Shown here piece after piece: positions 34,530 to 43,913 of a stretch of 64,000 nt of DNA. Each line of letters starts with the position of its first letter. Position 1 is the first letter of the stretch. Origin of the DNA: Gaiellasilicea sp963731615. Lineage in GTDB: Bacteria; Actinomycetota; Thermoleophilia; Gaiellales; Gaiellaceae. The stretch lies in the NCBI GenBank assembly GCA_963731615.1, contig CAVSWD010000003.1:1-64000 (forward strand), written 5' to 3'. The notes beneath the pieces were generated by a model. The model was given only the letters and a program-made list of their open reading frames with translations, did no database searches and had not been told where the DNA came from. A program made the translations under genes and the position numbers.

Positions 34530-35857
34530 CCGAGACCGAAACCGAGACGCAGATCCCCGAGATCCACGGCATCGTTGCGATCGTCGGCTACCCGAACGTG
34601 GGCAAGTCGACGCTCGTCAACCGCCTGACCGAGACGCGCCAGGCTGTCGTCCACGAGACGCCGGGGGTGACGCGCGACCGCAAGGAGCTGGTCGCGGACT
34701 GGAACGGCAAGCACTTCCTGCTGATCGACACCGGCGGCGTGGACGACCTCGCCACCGACCCGTTCAGCCCCTCGATCGCGAAGCAGGCGCGAGCAGCGAT
34801 CGCAGAGGCCGACCTCGTCCTCTTCGTCGTCGACGCCCGGCACGGGATCACGCCCGGCGACGAGGAGCTCGCGGTCACGCTGCGGGCCTCGAAGAAACCG
34901 GTGCTCGTGCTCGCGAACAAGATCGACGACCCGCGCAAGGATCTCGAGGCGATCGAGTTCCACAAGCTCGGGCTCGGCGATCCGTTCCCGCTCTCGGCGC
35001 TCCACGGTCACGGCACCGGCGACCTGCTCGACCGGATCGTCGACATGCTGCCCGGAGAAGGCCCGGTGCAGGTCGGTGAGGAGGCGATCCGGGTCGCCAT
35101 CCTCGGCCGGCCCAACGTGGGCAAGTCGTCCCTCCTGAACGCGCTCGTCGGCGCCGACCGCGTGATCGTCTCCGACGTGCCCGGCACGACGCGCGACACG
35201 ATCGACACGATCCTCGAGCGCGACGGCCGCACCTACCAGCTCGTCGACACGGCGGGCCTGCGCCGAAAGCGGAAGCAACGGCAGGGAATCGAGTACTACT
35301 CGGAGCTGCGGGCACTCGAGGCAGCCGAGCGCGCCGACGTCGCTCTCGTCCTGATCGACGCGAGCGAGGGCATCGTCGACCAGGACCTCGCCGTCGCCGA
35401 CGTAGCCCGCAAGGCGGGCAACTCGACGCTCGTCGTGCTCGCCAAATGGGACGCGACCGAGATCACGATCGAGGACGTCCGGCCGAGGATCGAGACGAAG
35501 CTGCGGCAGCGGCCGCCGCTGATCGCCGTCTCGTCGAAGACCGGGCGAGGGCTCGACCGGTTGCTCCAGTACACGGCCGACCTCTTCGACAAGCACGTCG
35601 GCCGGATTCCGACTCCGGCCCTCAACAACGCACTCGCCGAGCTGCGCCAGGCGCGCCAGCCGCCGTCGAAGAAGGGGAAGCGGCTCAACCTGCTCTACGG
35701 CGCCCAGGTGTCGACGCGGCCGCCGCGGATCCGGATCCACGTCAACGACACGAGCCTTGTCACGCGGGACTACGCGTACTGGGTCGAGAACGAGCTCCGC
35801 AAACGCTTTAACCTCGCGGGGGTGCCGGTCTCGATCGACTTCGTCAAGCGCTCGTGA
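34526..35857 (+). CDS. der: GTPase Der (EngA), ribosome assembly
   Basis: A 443-residue protein with two tandem GTPase domains and a KH-like C-terminal domain, needed for 50S maturation. G1 motifs GYPNVGKST (about 26-34) and GRPNVGKSS, G3 motifs DTGG and DTAG, and G4 motifs NKID and AKWD are in place. The second G4 has AKWD in place of the common NKWD, a minor variant. ATG overlaps the plsC stop; the end overlaps gpsA. Confidence 0.95.
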   Translation: MTETETETQIPEIHGIVAIVGYPNVGKSTLVNRLTETRQAVVHETPGVTRDRKELVADWNGKHFLLIDTGGVDDLATDPFSPSIAKQARAAIAEADLVLFVVDARHGITPGDEELAVTLRASKKPVLVLANKIDDPRKDLEAIEFHKLGLGDPFPLSALHGHGTGDLLDRIVDMLPGEGPVQVGEEAIRVAILGRPNVGKSSLLNALVGADRVIVSDVPGTTRDTIDTILERDGRTYQLVDTAGLRRKRKQRQGIEYYSELRALEAAERADVALVLIDASEGIVDQDLAVADVARKAGNSTLVVLAKWDATEITIEDVRPRIETKLRQRPPLIAVSSKTGRGLDRLLQYTADLFDKHVGRIPTPALNNALAELRQARQPPSKKGKRLNLLYGAQVSTRPPRIRIHVNDTSLVTRDYAYWVENELRKRFNLAGVPVSIDFVKRS

Positions 35858-36810
35858 AGATTGTTGTCGTCGGCGGGGGATCCTGGGGGACGGCCTTTTC
35901 GCGCGTGCTCAGGAACCGCGAGCACGACATCACGCTCGCCTGCCGAGACGCGGAGCACGCCGCGGCGATCGCCGCGACCGGCCGCAACCCGCGCTACCTG
36001 ACCCACTGTGACCTGCGCGGCGTCGCCGCGACGACGATCGAGAGCGCGCCGATCGAAGACGCCGACCTCGTCGTCGTCGCGGTCCCGAGCGCGGTCTTCG
36101 GCGACGTCGTCCGCTCGTTGCCAGGCGAGGCGCCAATCCTCTCGTTGACAAAGGGGCTCGATCCGGGGACGGAAGAGCGGCTCTCGACCCTCGTCGTGGA
36201 CAGGCCCGTTGCGGTCCTCTCCGGGCCGAACATCGCGGACGAGATCTCCCGTGACTTTCCCGCCGCCGCGGTGATCGCGAGCGACGACGAGCAACTCGCA
36301 CTGGAGTTGCAGGCGGCCATCACCTCGCTCACCTTCCGCGTCTACGTCAGCGACGACCTGGTCGGGGTGGAGCTCTGCGCGGCCGCGAAGAACGTGATCG
36401 CGCTCGCCGCCGGCGGCGCCGACGGCCTCGGGCTCGGCGACAACGCGAAGGCTGCGCTCGTCGCGCGCGGCCTCGCCGAGATGGCGCGCCTCGCCGAGGC
36501 CGCCGGAGGCCAGCAGGGCACGTTCGCCGGCCTTGCCGGGATGGGCGACCTCGTCGTCACGTGCTGGTCGAAGTCGGGGCGCAACCGCCGGGCGGGGGAG
36601 TTGATCGCGCAGGGAACCGATCCCGATGCTGCCGTCCGTCAGATCGGGATGGTCGTGGAGGGCCTGACGACCGCACCCGTGCTGCGAGACCTCTCTCATC
36701 GGCTGGGCATCGAGCTGCCGATCACGGACGGCGTCTGCGCCGTGCTCGAGGGCGAGCCGCTGCAGGTGCTCGTGAGCACGCTGATGCGGCGAAAGCCGAC
36801 CACGGAATAG
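35854..36810 (+). CDS. gpsA: Glycerol-3-phosphate dehydrogenase [NAD(P)+]
   Basis: A 318-residue enzyme reducing dihydroxyacetone phosphate for phospholipid synthesis. GGGSWGTAFSRVL is the dinucleotide site; LTKGL, SGPNIADEI, AAKNVIALAAGGADGLGLGDN (catalytic lysine) and AGMGDLVVTCWS match the family. GTG start within the der stop. It ends the aroF-to-gpsA run, since metK has its own -10-like box. Confidence 0.94.
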   Translation: MKIVVVGGGSWGTAFSRVLRNREHDITLACRDAEHAAAIAATGRNPRYLTHCDLRGVAATTIESAPIEDADLVVVAVPSAVFGDVVRSLPGEAPILSLTKGLDPGTEERLSTLVVDRPVAVLSGPNIADEISRDFPAAAVIASDDEQLALELQAAITSLTFRVYVSDDLVGVELCAAAKNVIALAAGGADGLGLGDNAKAALVARGLAEMARLAEAAGGQQGTFAGLAGMGDLVVTCWSKSGRNRRAGELIAQGTDPDAAVRQIGMVVEGLTTAPVLRDLSHRLGIELPITDGVCAVLEGEPLQVLVSTLMRRKPTTE

Positions 36811-36811
36811 G

Positions 36812-36817
36812 TACCCT
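36812..36817 (+). promoter_or_regulatory. -10-like hexamer TACCCT
   Basis: TACCCT stands 8 nt before the GTG of metK, in the 15-bp gap after gpsA. No ribosome site or SAM riboswitch fits in this space. Confidence 0.4.
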
Positions 36818-36825
36818 TCGCGCGC

Positions 36826-38073
36826 GTGGCAGCCCGCTCGTTCTCATTCACCTCGGAGTCGGTCACCGAAGGCCACCCGGACAAGATCGCCGACCAGGTC
36901 TCGGATGCCGTGCTCGACGCCGTCCTCGCGGACGACCCCGGCGGGCGTGTCGCCTGCGAGACGCTGATCACGACCGGCCTCGTCGTCGTCGCGGGCGAGA
37001 TCACGACCGAGACGTACGTCGACATCCCGCGCCTCGTCCGCAAGACGATCTCCGGCATCGGCTACACGCGCGCCAAGTACGGCTTCGACGCAGAGACGTG
37101 CGGTGTCGTCGTCGCGATCGACGAGCAGTCGTCTGACATCGAGCAGGGCATCGACGACTCCTTCGAGGCCCAGCACGGCGACGCCGATCCGCTCAACCGC
37201 GTCGGTGCCGGCGACCAGGGAATGATGTTCGGCTACGCCGCGCGCGAGACGGAGGAGTTGATGCCACTCCCGATCACGCTCGCGCACCGGATCTGCAAGC
37301 GGCTGTCCGAGGTGCGCAAGGCCGACGTGCTCCCCTATCTGCGGCCGGACGGGAAGGCGCAGGTGACGATCCGCTACGAGGTCGACGAGCACGGCCGCCA
37401 GCGCCCGGTCGAGATCGAGCGGATCCTCGTCTCGACGCAACACCGCGACGGGCTCGACTCCGAGGCGCTGATCAAGCCCGACCTGATCGAGCACGTGCTC
37501 CACCCGATCCTGCCCTCCGACCTCTACGACGAGAAGCGGCTGCAGCAGAAGGACTTCGTCTACGTCAACCCGACGGGCAAGTTCGTCATCGGCGGGCCGA
37601 TGGGCGACACCGGCCTCACCGGCCGCAAGATCATCGTGGACACCTACGGCGGCGCCGCGCCGCACGGCGGCGGTGCGTTCTCCGGCAAGGACCCGACGAA
37701 GGTCGACCGCTCCGCAGCGTACGCCGCTCGCTACGTGGCGAAGAACGTCGTTGCCGCCGGCCTCGCCGACCGCTGCCAGATCCAGGTTGCGTACGCCATC
37801 GGCGTCGCCCACCCGCTCTCGGTGCTCGTCGACTGCTTCGGCACCGAGGCCCAGGGCCTGAGCCAGTCGCGGATCGAGCAGCTCGTCGCCGAGCACTTCG
37901 ACCTGCGTCCCGCCGCGATCCTCCGCGACCTCGACCTGCGGCGGCCGATCTACCAGAAAACCGCTGCATACGGCCATTTCGGGCGCGACGACCGCGATTT
38001 CACGTGGGAGCGGACGGACAAGGCCGACGCGCTCCGCCAGGCCGCCGGCATCGCCGAGCCCGCAACGGTCTAG
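36826..38073 (+). CDS. metK: S-adenosylmethionine synthetase
   Basis: A 415-residue enzyme making SAM from methionine and ATP. SESVTEGHPDKIADQVSDA, GAGDQGMMFGYA, GGPMGDTGLTGRKIIVDTYG and GGGAFSGKDPTKVDRSAAY are all strict family signatures. GTG start. An intact gene with no frameshift, in contrast to its neighbours. The DUF4230 gene follows 22 bases later. Confidence 0.96.
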   Translation: MAARSFSFTSESVTEGHPDKIADQVSDAVLDAVLADDPGGRVACETLITTGLVVVAGEITTETYVDIPRLVRKTISGIGYTRAKYGFDAETCGVVVAIDEQSSDIEQGIDDSFEAQHGDADPLNRVGAGDQGMMFGYAARETEELMPLPITLAHRICKRLSEVRKADVLPYLRPDGKAQVTIRYEVDEHGRQRPVEIERILVSTQHRDGLDSEALIKPDLIEHVLHPILPSDLYDEKRLQQKDFVYVNPTGKFVIGGPMGDTGLTGRKIIVDTYGGAAPHGGGAFSGKDPTKVDRSAAYAARYVAKNVVAAGLADRCQIQVAYAIGVAHPLSVLVDCFGTEAQGLSQSRIEQLVAEHFDLRPAAILRDLDLRRPIYQKTAAYGHFGRDDRDFTWERTDKADALRQAAGIAEPATV

Positions 38074-38095
38074 CCGCTCCGCTCGTTCTTCTCGT

Positions 38096-38761
38096 ATGGA
38101 TGCCGCTCCGCCGGCAGAGCGCCGCCGCATTCCGACCGGCCTGATCGCCCTCGGGCTGGCGGTGCTGAGCCTCTTCCTCCTGTTCGGCTGGGTGCGCGAT
38201 CTCATTCCCGGGTTCGGCAACCCGTTCGGGACCGAGACCGTCGACCGGACCGGGCCGGCGGTGCTGAAGTCGATCGAGAACCTGCGTGACTTCCGCGCCG
38301 CGAGCGGCCACTTCGAGGTGATCGTCGACGTCGAGCAGGATCAGCGTTTCGTCCCGGCCAAGATCAAGGGCGAGCGCGTCCTCTTCGTCGCGATCGGGTC
38401 GGTCGACGCCGGTGTCGACTTCACCGGGCTGGAGGACGGCGCCGTCGCCGTGTCGGACGACGGCAAGGGCGTCTCGCTGGAGCTGCCGCCCGCCACTTTC
38501 CGCGCTCCCGAGCTCGATCTCGAACGCTCCTATGTCTACGACCGCGACCGCGGCGCGATCGACCGGCTCCAGTCGCTCTTCGGCGGCGACGACGGCGTCG
38601 AGCAGGAGCTCTACCCGCTAGCGGAGGAGAAGCTGGCGAACGCCGCCCGCGACAACTCGGGGCTGCTGGCGCGCGCCGAGCGGAACACCCGGCTGATGCT
38701 CGAGGGGCTGCTGCGCTCGCTCGGCTTCACCCGCGTGGAGGTGCGCTTCTCCGAGGTCTGA
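38096..38761 (+). CDS. DUF4230 membrane-anchored protein
   Basis: A 221-residue protein with one N-terminal transmembrane helix (residues about 14-35), and an outer domain matching DUF4230: VLKSIENLRDFRAASGHFEV, VAIGSVDAGVDFTGLEDG, LELPPATFRAPELD, then an alanine-rich helical tail. The function is unknown. ATG start. It may be co-transcribed with metK. Confidence 0.75.
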   Translation: MDAAPPAERRRIPTGLIALGLAVLSLFLLFGWVRDLIPGFGNPFGTETVDRTGPAVLKSIENLRDFRAASGHFEVIVDVEQDQRFVPAKIKGERVLFVAIGSVDAGVDFTGLEDGAVAVSDDGKGVSLELPPATFRAPELDLERSYVYDRDRGAIDRLQSLFGGDDGVEQELYPLAEEKLANAARDNSGLLARAERNTRLMLEGLLRSLGFTRVEVRFSEV

Positions 38762-38774
38762 GAGGGTTGGCGCG

Positions 38775-40583
38775 GTGCGTTCGCTCGACGCGATCTGCGA
38801 GACCTTCGCGCCCGGCGCCGTCGAGCAGGGCGTCCCGGACGCAGTGCTCGACGCGATCGAGCACGACCTGACCGCACGGGAGCGCAGGCGGCTGCTTCTG
38901 CTGCTGCGAACCTGGCTGCCGGGGTACTCGCGGTTGACGCAGGCGCGGCGCGAGGCGGTGTTGCGGGCGTGGCGCGACAGCCCGGCGCCGCTGCTGCGGA
39001 CGGGCTTTCAGGCGCTGCGGAAAGCCGCGCTCGCATTCGCGTACATGCTTCCCGGCCGCTGGGAGGAGATCGGTTATCCCGGTCCGCTCGGCCTGCATCC
39101 CGACGCGCCCGCGCCGGCCCTGCAGACGCTCGAAGCGGAGGGGGAGCTCGCCTGCGACGTCTGCGTCGTCGGCTCGGGAGCGGGCGGCAGCGTCGCGGCG
39201 GCGGTGCTCGCGGCCGCGGGGCTCGATGTCGTCGTCCTCGAGGCTGGCGGCTACTGGTCGGAGCGCGACTTCGACGGCGCCGAGCGAGCCGGGCTACGAC
39301 GGCTCTACCGCGGCGGCGGCGCAGCGGCCACCGACGACCAGGGCGTCGGACTGATCGCAGGCGCGTGCCTGGGCGGCGGCACCGTCGTCAACTACACGAC
39401 GTCGTTTGGGACGCCCGACGAGGTGCTCGAGGAGTGGGGAGGTCTCGGCTTTCCGGCCGCCGAGCTCGGGCCGAGCCTCGACGCTGTCTGCGCGCGGCTC
39501 GGCGTCAACACCGAGCACAATCGCCCCTCGCAGCGCGATCGCCTGATGCAGCGCGGGCTCGAGCGGCTGGGCTGGCACGTCGCCGCGATGCCGCGCAACG
39601 TGATCGGGTGCGAGCAGGGCGTTCGTCTGCGGCTCCTGCGGCTACGGCTGCCCGCTCGGCGCGAAGCAGTCGACCATGCGTACGTGGCTCGAGGACGCAG
39701 CCGCAGCAGGCGCCCGCATCGTCGTCGGCGCGAGCGCGCATCGCGTGCTCGATCGAGAGGCGGGGCAGCTGTCGGGGTCGACGCCGGGACGTGTGCAGGT
39801 GCGCTCACGCGCGGTCGTGGCGGCGGCAGGCGCGATCGAGACGCCCGCTCTCCTGCTGCGCTCGGGCCTGCGGAACCCCAACCTCGGCCGCTGGCTCCGG
39901 CTACATCCGGCGACGGCGGTCTTCGGGATCTTCGATGAGGACGTGAGACCGTGGGAAGGAACGCTGCAGGCCCTCTACTCCGACCAGTTCCGGCAGCTCG
40001 ACGGCGGTTACGGGGTCAAGCTCGAGACGGTTCCGCTGCACCCGGCGCTACTCACAGCGGCCCTCCCCTGGGAGGGGGCGGCGGAACATGCGCGGCTGAT
40101 GTCGAGCATTGCCGCGGCTGTCGCTGATCGCCGTGATCCCGCGGGACAGCGGCTCGGGCCGCGTCCGGCTCGGGCGCGACGGCGCGCCGATCGCGACGTA
40201 CCGCCTTGTCAGCCGAGGACGCACGCCGCCTCCGGGCCGGGATCGACGGCGCCGGCAGGATCATGGCTGCGGCGGGAGCAGGGCGAGATCTGTCACGGCG
40301 AACGCGCGGATGCAGAGCTGGAACGACGGCTTTCCGGAGGACGCGTACCGCTTCGGCCCGGGGCGCGGCTCGCTCTATTCCTTCCACCTGATGGGGTCGG
40401 CGCGGATGGGCGGCTCGCCCGACCTCGGCGCCGCCGAGCCCGGCCGGAGAGACGTGGGAGGTCCGGAACCTGGTCGTTGCCGACGGATCGACATTCCCGA
40501 CCGCCTCGGGCGTGAATCCGATGATCACGATCGAGGCGATCGCGCACCTGAACGCGACCCGGCTGGCGGAGCGCCTGACGTAG
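38775..40583 (+). pseudogene. GMC-family oxidoreductase, multiply frameshifted
   Basis: An FAD-dependent choline/long-chain-alcohol oxidase-like protein of about 600 residues. Readable parts are the FAD motif VVGSGAGGSVAAAVL, GACLGGGTVVNYTTSF, VCGSCGYGCPLGAKQS, LHPATAVFGIFDE, FHLMGSARMGGSP and VADGSTFPTASGVNPM, in the right order. The frame changes near 39624, 40115, 40204, 40275 and 40452. The first four parts shift by +1 at each of the first three sites. Conserved residues are intact in every segment, so decay is either very recent or the sequence here has indel errors. GTG start after DUF4230. Confidence 0.8.
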
Positions 40584-40596
40584 CTGCTCCGAGCAA

Positions 40597-41289
40597 CTAG
40601 CTCGGGCGGACGTAGAGTCCGGCGGCCGCCTTCTCGCCGATCGCGCGCTCGTTGTCGCCGCCGAGCAGGACCTTGAACTGGCCGGCTGCGGGCTGCGCCT
40701 CGCGAATGACCACGGACGTCCCGGGCGTGAAGCCCTCGTCGTAGAACCAGTGCAGGAGCTCACCGTCGTGCTCGGCGAGGCGGACGATCTCCGCTTCCCG
40801 GCCCGGCTCCAGGTCGGCGAGAGGCGCTAGTTCCTTGTTCTCGGCCTGCTCGAAGGCAGGGTCGACCGGCCAGCCGTGCGGACAGCGCTCCGGATAGCCG
40901 AGCCGCTTCTCGATCCGCTCGACCATGTCGTCGGAGAACGTGTCCCCGAGCTCGTCGGCGTGGATGTGCGCCTCGCCGGCGGTGTAGCCCATGAAGTCGG
41001 TGAGGAGGCGCTCGATGATCCTGTGCTTGCGGACGACCCGCTCGGCGCGCTCGATCCCTGTCTCGGTCAGGAGTGCTTCCTTGTGCTCGCCGCGTTCGAC
41101 GAGCCCCTCAGCCTCGAGACGCTTCAGCATCTCGCCGGCCGAAGCGCGGGAGACGCCGAGCATCTCGGCCACGCGTGAGGCGATCGCGGCAGACGAGTCG
41201 GGGTCGGGTCGGTACTCCCCGATCGGAAAGGCCAGAAAGTAGATCGTCTCGAGATACTCGTCGACGGAGTGGCCGGCCACGGCCGCCAC
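40597..41289 (-). CDS. DtxR-family metal-dependent regulator with FeoA-like domain
   Basis: A 230-residue regulator: winged helix (about 15-75, ASRVAEMLGVSRASAGEMLKR), metal-binding dimerisation domain (about 76-150) and an SH3-like FeoA domain (about 155-228). H and E in RKHRIIERLL match an ancillary site. In the primary-site segment the sequence has H-IHA-D-EL-GD, where DtxR has H-DEA-C-RW-EH, so the metal site is non-canonical. The last gene of the iron transporter operon, one base after the permease. It probably represses its own operon through the TGTAAGG boxes. Confidence 0.85.
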   Translation of the reverse strand: MAAVAGHSVDEYLETIYFLAFPIGEYRPDPDSSAAIASRVAEMLGVSRASAGEMLKRLEAEGLVERGEHKEALLTETGIERAERVVRKHRIIERLLTDFMGYTAGEAHIHADELGDTFSDDMVERIEKRLGYPERCPHGWPVDPAFEQAENKELAPLADLEPGREAEIVRLAEHDGELLHWFYDEGFTPGTSVVIREAQPAAGQFKVLLGGDNERAIGEKAAAGLYVRPS

Positions 41290-41290
41290 T

Positions 41291-42856
41291 CTAGCCGTGC
41301 TCGACTTCGGTGGGCTGGTGACGGGAGGAGAGGAGGTAGACGAACGGCGCCGACGCCGCGATCAGCAGGAGCGCGGGCAGAGCGGCACGCGAGTAGGCGC
41401 CGACCGAGGTCAGCTTCCAGATCTCCGTGGCGAGCGTCTCGAAGCCGATCGGTCGGAGCAGCAGCGTGGCCGGGAGCTCCTTCATCGCCGAGAGGAAGAC
41501 GAGCGCCGCGCCGGCGAAGATACCCGGGCGGATCAACGGCAGGGTCACAGTCAGCGCTGCGGAGACAGGGCCACGCCCGAGCGACCGGGCCGCCTCCTCG
41601 ACGCGTGGCCCGACCGAGGCGAGTGACGACTCGACGCCGGCAAGCGCCTGCGGCAGGAAGCGGACGACGTAGGCGAAGACGAGCAGCGCAAGCGTTTGGT
41701 AGAGCGGGCTCGCATAATTTGCGGCGAAGAAGACAAGCGAAAGCGCGATCACGATCCCCGGCAACGCGTTGCCGGCGAACGAGAGCCGCTCGAGCAGCCG
41801 GGTGAAGCGGGAGGGATAGCGGGTCGCGAGCAAGGCGATCGGCAACGCAGCGACTGCGGCGGCGACTGCAGCGAGTGCCGACACCGAGATCGAGTTTGCC
41901 AGCTCCTGCCAGGGCAGTTCGGAGCGTTCGAGCCCGCGGGCGAGCCAGTAGCCGAGCACCGCGGCGGGCACGACGAGGAAGGCGCCGACGACGGTTGCGC
42001 AGTACGCGACCGCCGGCCAGCGCCACCGTCCGAGCGGCTGCGCCCGCGGCGGACGCGCCGTGCCGGGGCCGCTGCGGGCCGTTCGTCTCCGCCAACGACC
42101 CTCGAGCAGGAGCACGAGCGCGGTGAGCGCAACGAGCACGAGCGCCAGCACCGCAGCGGGCGTCCGGTCGAAGAGCGAGCGGTACTGAAGGTAGATCGCA
42201 CGCGTCAGCGCGTCGTAGCGCATCAGCGAGACCACGCCGAAGTCGGAGAGCGTGTACAGCGCAACGAGCAGTGCCCCCGCGCCGATCGCCGGTCGCAGCG
42301 CCGGAAGCGTCACACGCCGGAAGACCGTGACGGGTGTCTGGCCGAGCGCGCGACCGGCCTCCTCGAGCGCAGGATCGAGCCCACGCAATGCAGCCGAGAC
42401 GAGCAGCAGGACATACGGGTACGTAGAGAGCGTCAGCGCGGCCAGCGCGCCCCAGTAACCGTAGATCTCGGGCAGCTGCTCGATGCCGAGCAGCTGCTGG
42501 AGCAGCCCGCGCGGGCCGAACGCTCCCAGAAGGCAAAACGCGGCGACGTAGCTCGGGATCACGAGCGGCAGAGCGGCGCCCACCGCCCAGACCCGGCGGC
42601 CGGGCAGGTCGGTCCGCGTCGTCAGCCATGCAACCGAGACGCCGATCGCAACCGAGGCCGAAGTCACGCCGAGGACGAGCAGCCCCGTGCTCCAGATCAG
42701 CTCAAGCGTGTTGTCGCGCGTGAGGATCCGCCAGCCTCTGCCGCCGCCCCCGGCGCGGACGACGAGGTACGCGAGCGGGAGCAGCAGTAAGGCGACTGTG
42801 AGGAGCGCGGGCAGGACGAGCGCCGCGGGCGGCCGCCGTCCTGCCCGAGCACTCAC
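41291..42856 (-). CDS. Fe3+-type ABC transporter permease (fused two-domain)
   Basis: A 521-residue permease with about twelve transmembrane helices, made of two BPD_transp_1 halves in tandem like FbpB. EAA-type loops occur in each half: EEAGRALGQTPVTVFRRVTLP and EEAARSLGRGPVSAALTVTLP, which touch the ATPase. GTG start overlaps the binding-protein stop (GTGA). This is the membrane core of an importer for ferric iron or a related metal. Confidence 0.9.
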   Translation of the reverse strand: MSARAGRRPPAALVLPALLTVALLLLPLAYLVVRAGGGGRGWRILTRDNTLELIWSTGLLVLGVTSASVAIGVSVAWLTTRTDLPGRRVWAVGAALPLVIPSYVAAFCLLGAFGPRGLLQQLLGIEQLPEIYGYWGALAALTLSTYPYVLLLVSAALRGLDPALEEAGRALGQTPVTVFRRVTLPALRPAIGAGALLVALYTLSDFGVVSLMRYDALTRAIYLQYRSLFDRTPAAVLALVLVALTALVLLLEGRWRRRTARSGPGTARPPRAQPLGRWRWPAVAYCATVVGAFLVVPAAVLGYWLARGLERSELPWQELANSISVSALAAVAAAVAALPIALLATRYPSRFTRLLERLSFAGNALPGIVIALSLVFFAANYASPLYQTLALLVFAYVVRFLPQALAGVESSLASVGPRVEEAARSLGRGPVSAALTVTLPLIRPGIFAGAALVFLSAMKELPATLLLRPIGFETLATEIWKLTSVGAYSRAALPALLLIAASAPFVYLLSSRHQPTEVEHG

Positions 42857-43860
42857 GAGGTGTAGCCGGTCTCGTTCAGGAGCTCCAGGGTCCGCTCGAG
42901 CTCATCGCCGAACGAGGACAGGTCGACGTCGGGCCCGGCGCCGGCGAGTTCGGCGAGCGTCGGCACGCCTGCCTTGGGGCCGATCCCGTCGACGAGGGGA
43001 ATTTCAGCCTCCTCGGCCTCTTCCGTGTAGAAACGCTGCTGCTCGTCGGCGAGCAGGAACTCGACGAAGCGCTCCGCGGCGTCGGCGTGCTCGGCGTCCT
43101 CGAGGATGCCTGCTCCTGCGACGCTGACGAGCGCGCCCGGATCGGCACCGGGCAGATACTTGTTCGCGATCGGGGCGTCGGGCCGCTCCTCCTTGACGAG
43201 GTAGAGGTAGTAGTGGTTCACGAGCCCGACCTCGATCTCGCCCGAAGCGACGGCCTCCACGACCGGCGTGTTCTTCTCATAGAACTTGGGGTCGTTGGCC
43301 TTGAGGTCCTCGAGCCACTGTTTGGTGCGCTCATCCCCGACGTCGAGGCGCATGGCCGTCACGAAGGCCTGGAAGGACGCGTTGGTGGGCGGCAGCCCGA
43401 CTTTCCCCTTCCACATCGGGTCGGTGAGCTCGAAGACCGAGTCGGGCACGTCGTCCTCGCTCAGGTCGTCGGTGTTGTAGACGATCACACGCGCGCGGCC
43501 CGAGGTTCCGACCCAGCGGCCGGCGGCGTCGCGGAACTCCTCGTCGACGCGGTCCAGCACTTCGTCTGGCAACTCTGCGAGCTGGTCGTCGACGGCGCCC
43601 AGCGAGCCGGGATCCTGGGCGAAGAAGACGTCGGCGGGCGAGTTGTCGCCCTCCTCGGCGATCGTCGCCGCGAGCTCCGCGCTGTCCGCGTAGCGCACCT
43701 CGACGTCGATGCCGGTTTCCTCCTCGAATCGCTCGAAGAGCGGTGCGACGAGCTCCTCCTCGCGACCGGAGTAGACGACAAGGGTGTCGCTCTCGCCGCT
43801 GTCGTCCCCGCCGCAGCCCGCGAGCGCGAGCGCTGCGAGCACGATCACCAGCTTCTTCAT
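42853..43860 (-). CDS. Fe3+ ABC transporter substrate-binding lipoprotein
   Basis: A 335-residue binding protein with a lipobox, ALALAGCGG, after MKKLVIVLA, so it is tethered to the membrane by Lgt modification. The mature part resembles FbpA/FutA proteins: TLVVYSGREEELVAPLFERF, ADVFFAQDPGSLGAV and NHYYLYLVKEERP, whose tyrosine pair is the usual iron ligand. AAGGAG lies before the ATG. Expression is probably set by the TATAAT promoter and two overlapping operators just upstream. Confidence 0.92.
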   Translation of the reverse strand: MKKLVIVLAALALAGCGGDDSGESDTLVVYSGREEELVAPLFERFEEETGIDVEVRYADSAELAATIAEEGDNSPADVFFAQDPGSLGAVDDQLAELPDEVLDRVDEEFRDAAGRWVGTSGRARVIVYNTDDLSEDDVPDSVFELTDPMWKGKVGLPPTNASFQAFVTAMRLDVGDERTKQWLEDLKANDPKFYEKNTPVVEAVASGEIEVGLVNHYYLYLVKEERPDAPIANKYLPGADPGALVSVAGAGILEDAEHADAAERFVEFLLADEQQRFYTEEAEEAEIPLVDGIGPKAGVPTLAELAGAGPDVDLSSFGDELERTLELLNETGYTS

Positions 43861-43870
43861 CGCTTCTCCT

Positions 43871-43888
43871 TGTAAGGGTTGCCTTACG
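43871..43888. promoter_or_regulatory. Metal-regulator operator, box 2
   Basis: TGTAAGG-GTTG-CCTTACG is a 7-4-7 inverted repeat with one mismatch. It covers the expected transcription start of the binding-protein gene and ends 11 bases before its AUG. It shares the pattern TGTAAGG-N4-CCTTACA with two other copies. Confidence 0.7.
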
Positions 43889-43891
43889 CCG

Positions 43892-43897
43892 ATTATA
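43892..43897 (-). promoter_or_regulatory. Consensus -10 box TATAAT
   Basis: A perfect TATAAT on the minus strand lies between, and partly in, the two operators upstream of the binding-protein gene. No good -35 is seen. Its place inside the operators fits repression by blocking polymerase. Confidence 0.6.
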
Positions 43898-43911
43898 CGG
43901 CGCACCTTACA
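43894..43911. promoter_or_regulatory. Metal-regulator operator, box 1
   Basis: On the minus strand TGTAAGG-TGCG-CCGTATA is a 7-4-7 repeat with two mismatches. Its centre is 23 bp from box 2, about two helical turns, so two dimers could bind on one face. It covers the TATAAT box. Confidence 0.6.
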
Positions 43912-43913
43912 GA

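Noticed and set aside
34421..35740. Minus-strand open frame opposite der
   Set aside because: Shadow of the GTPase gene, low-complexity and without motifs.
36811..36825. SAM riboswitch before metK
   Set aside because: There are only 15 bases between gpsA and metK.
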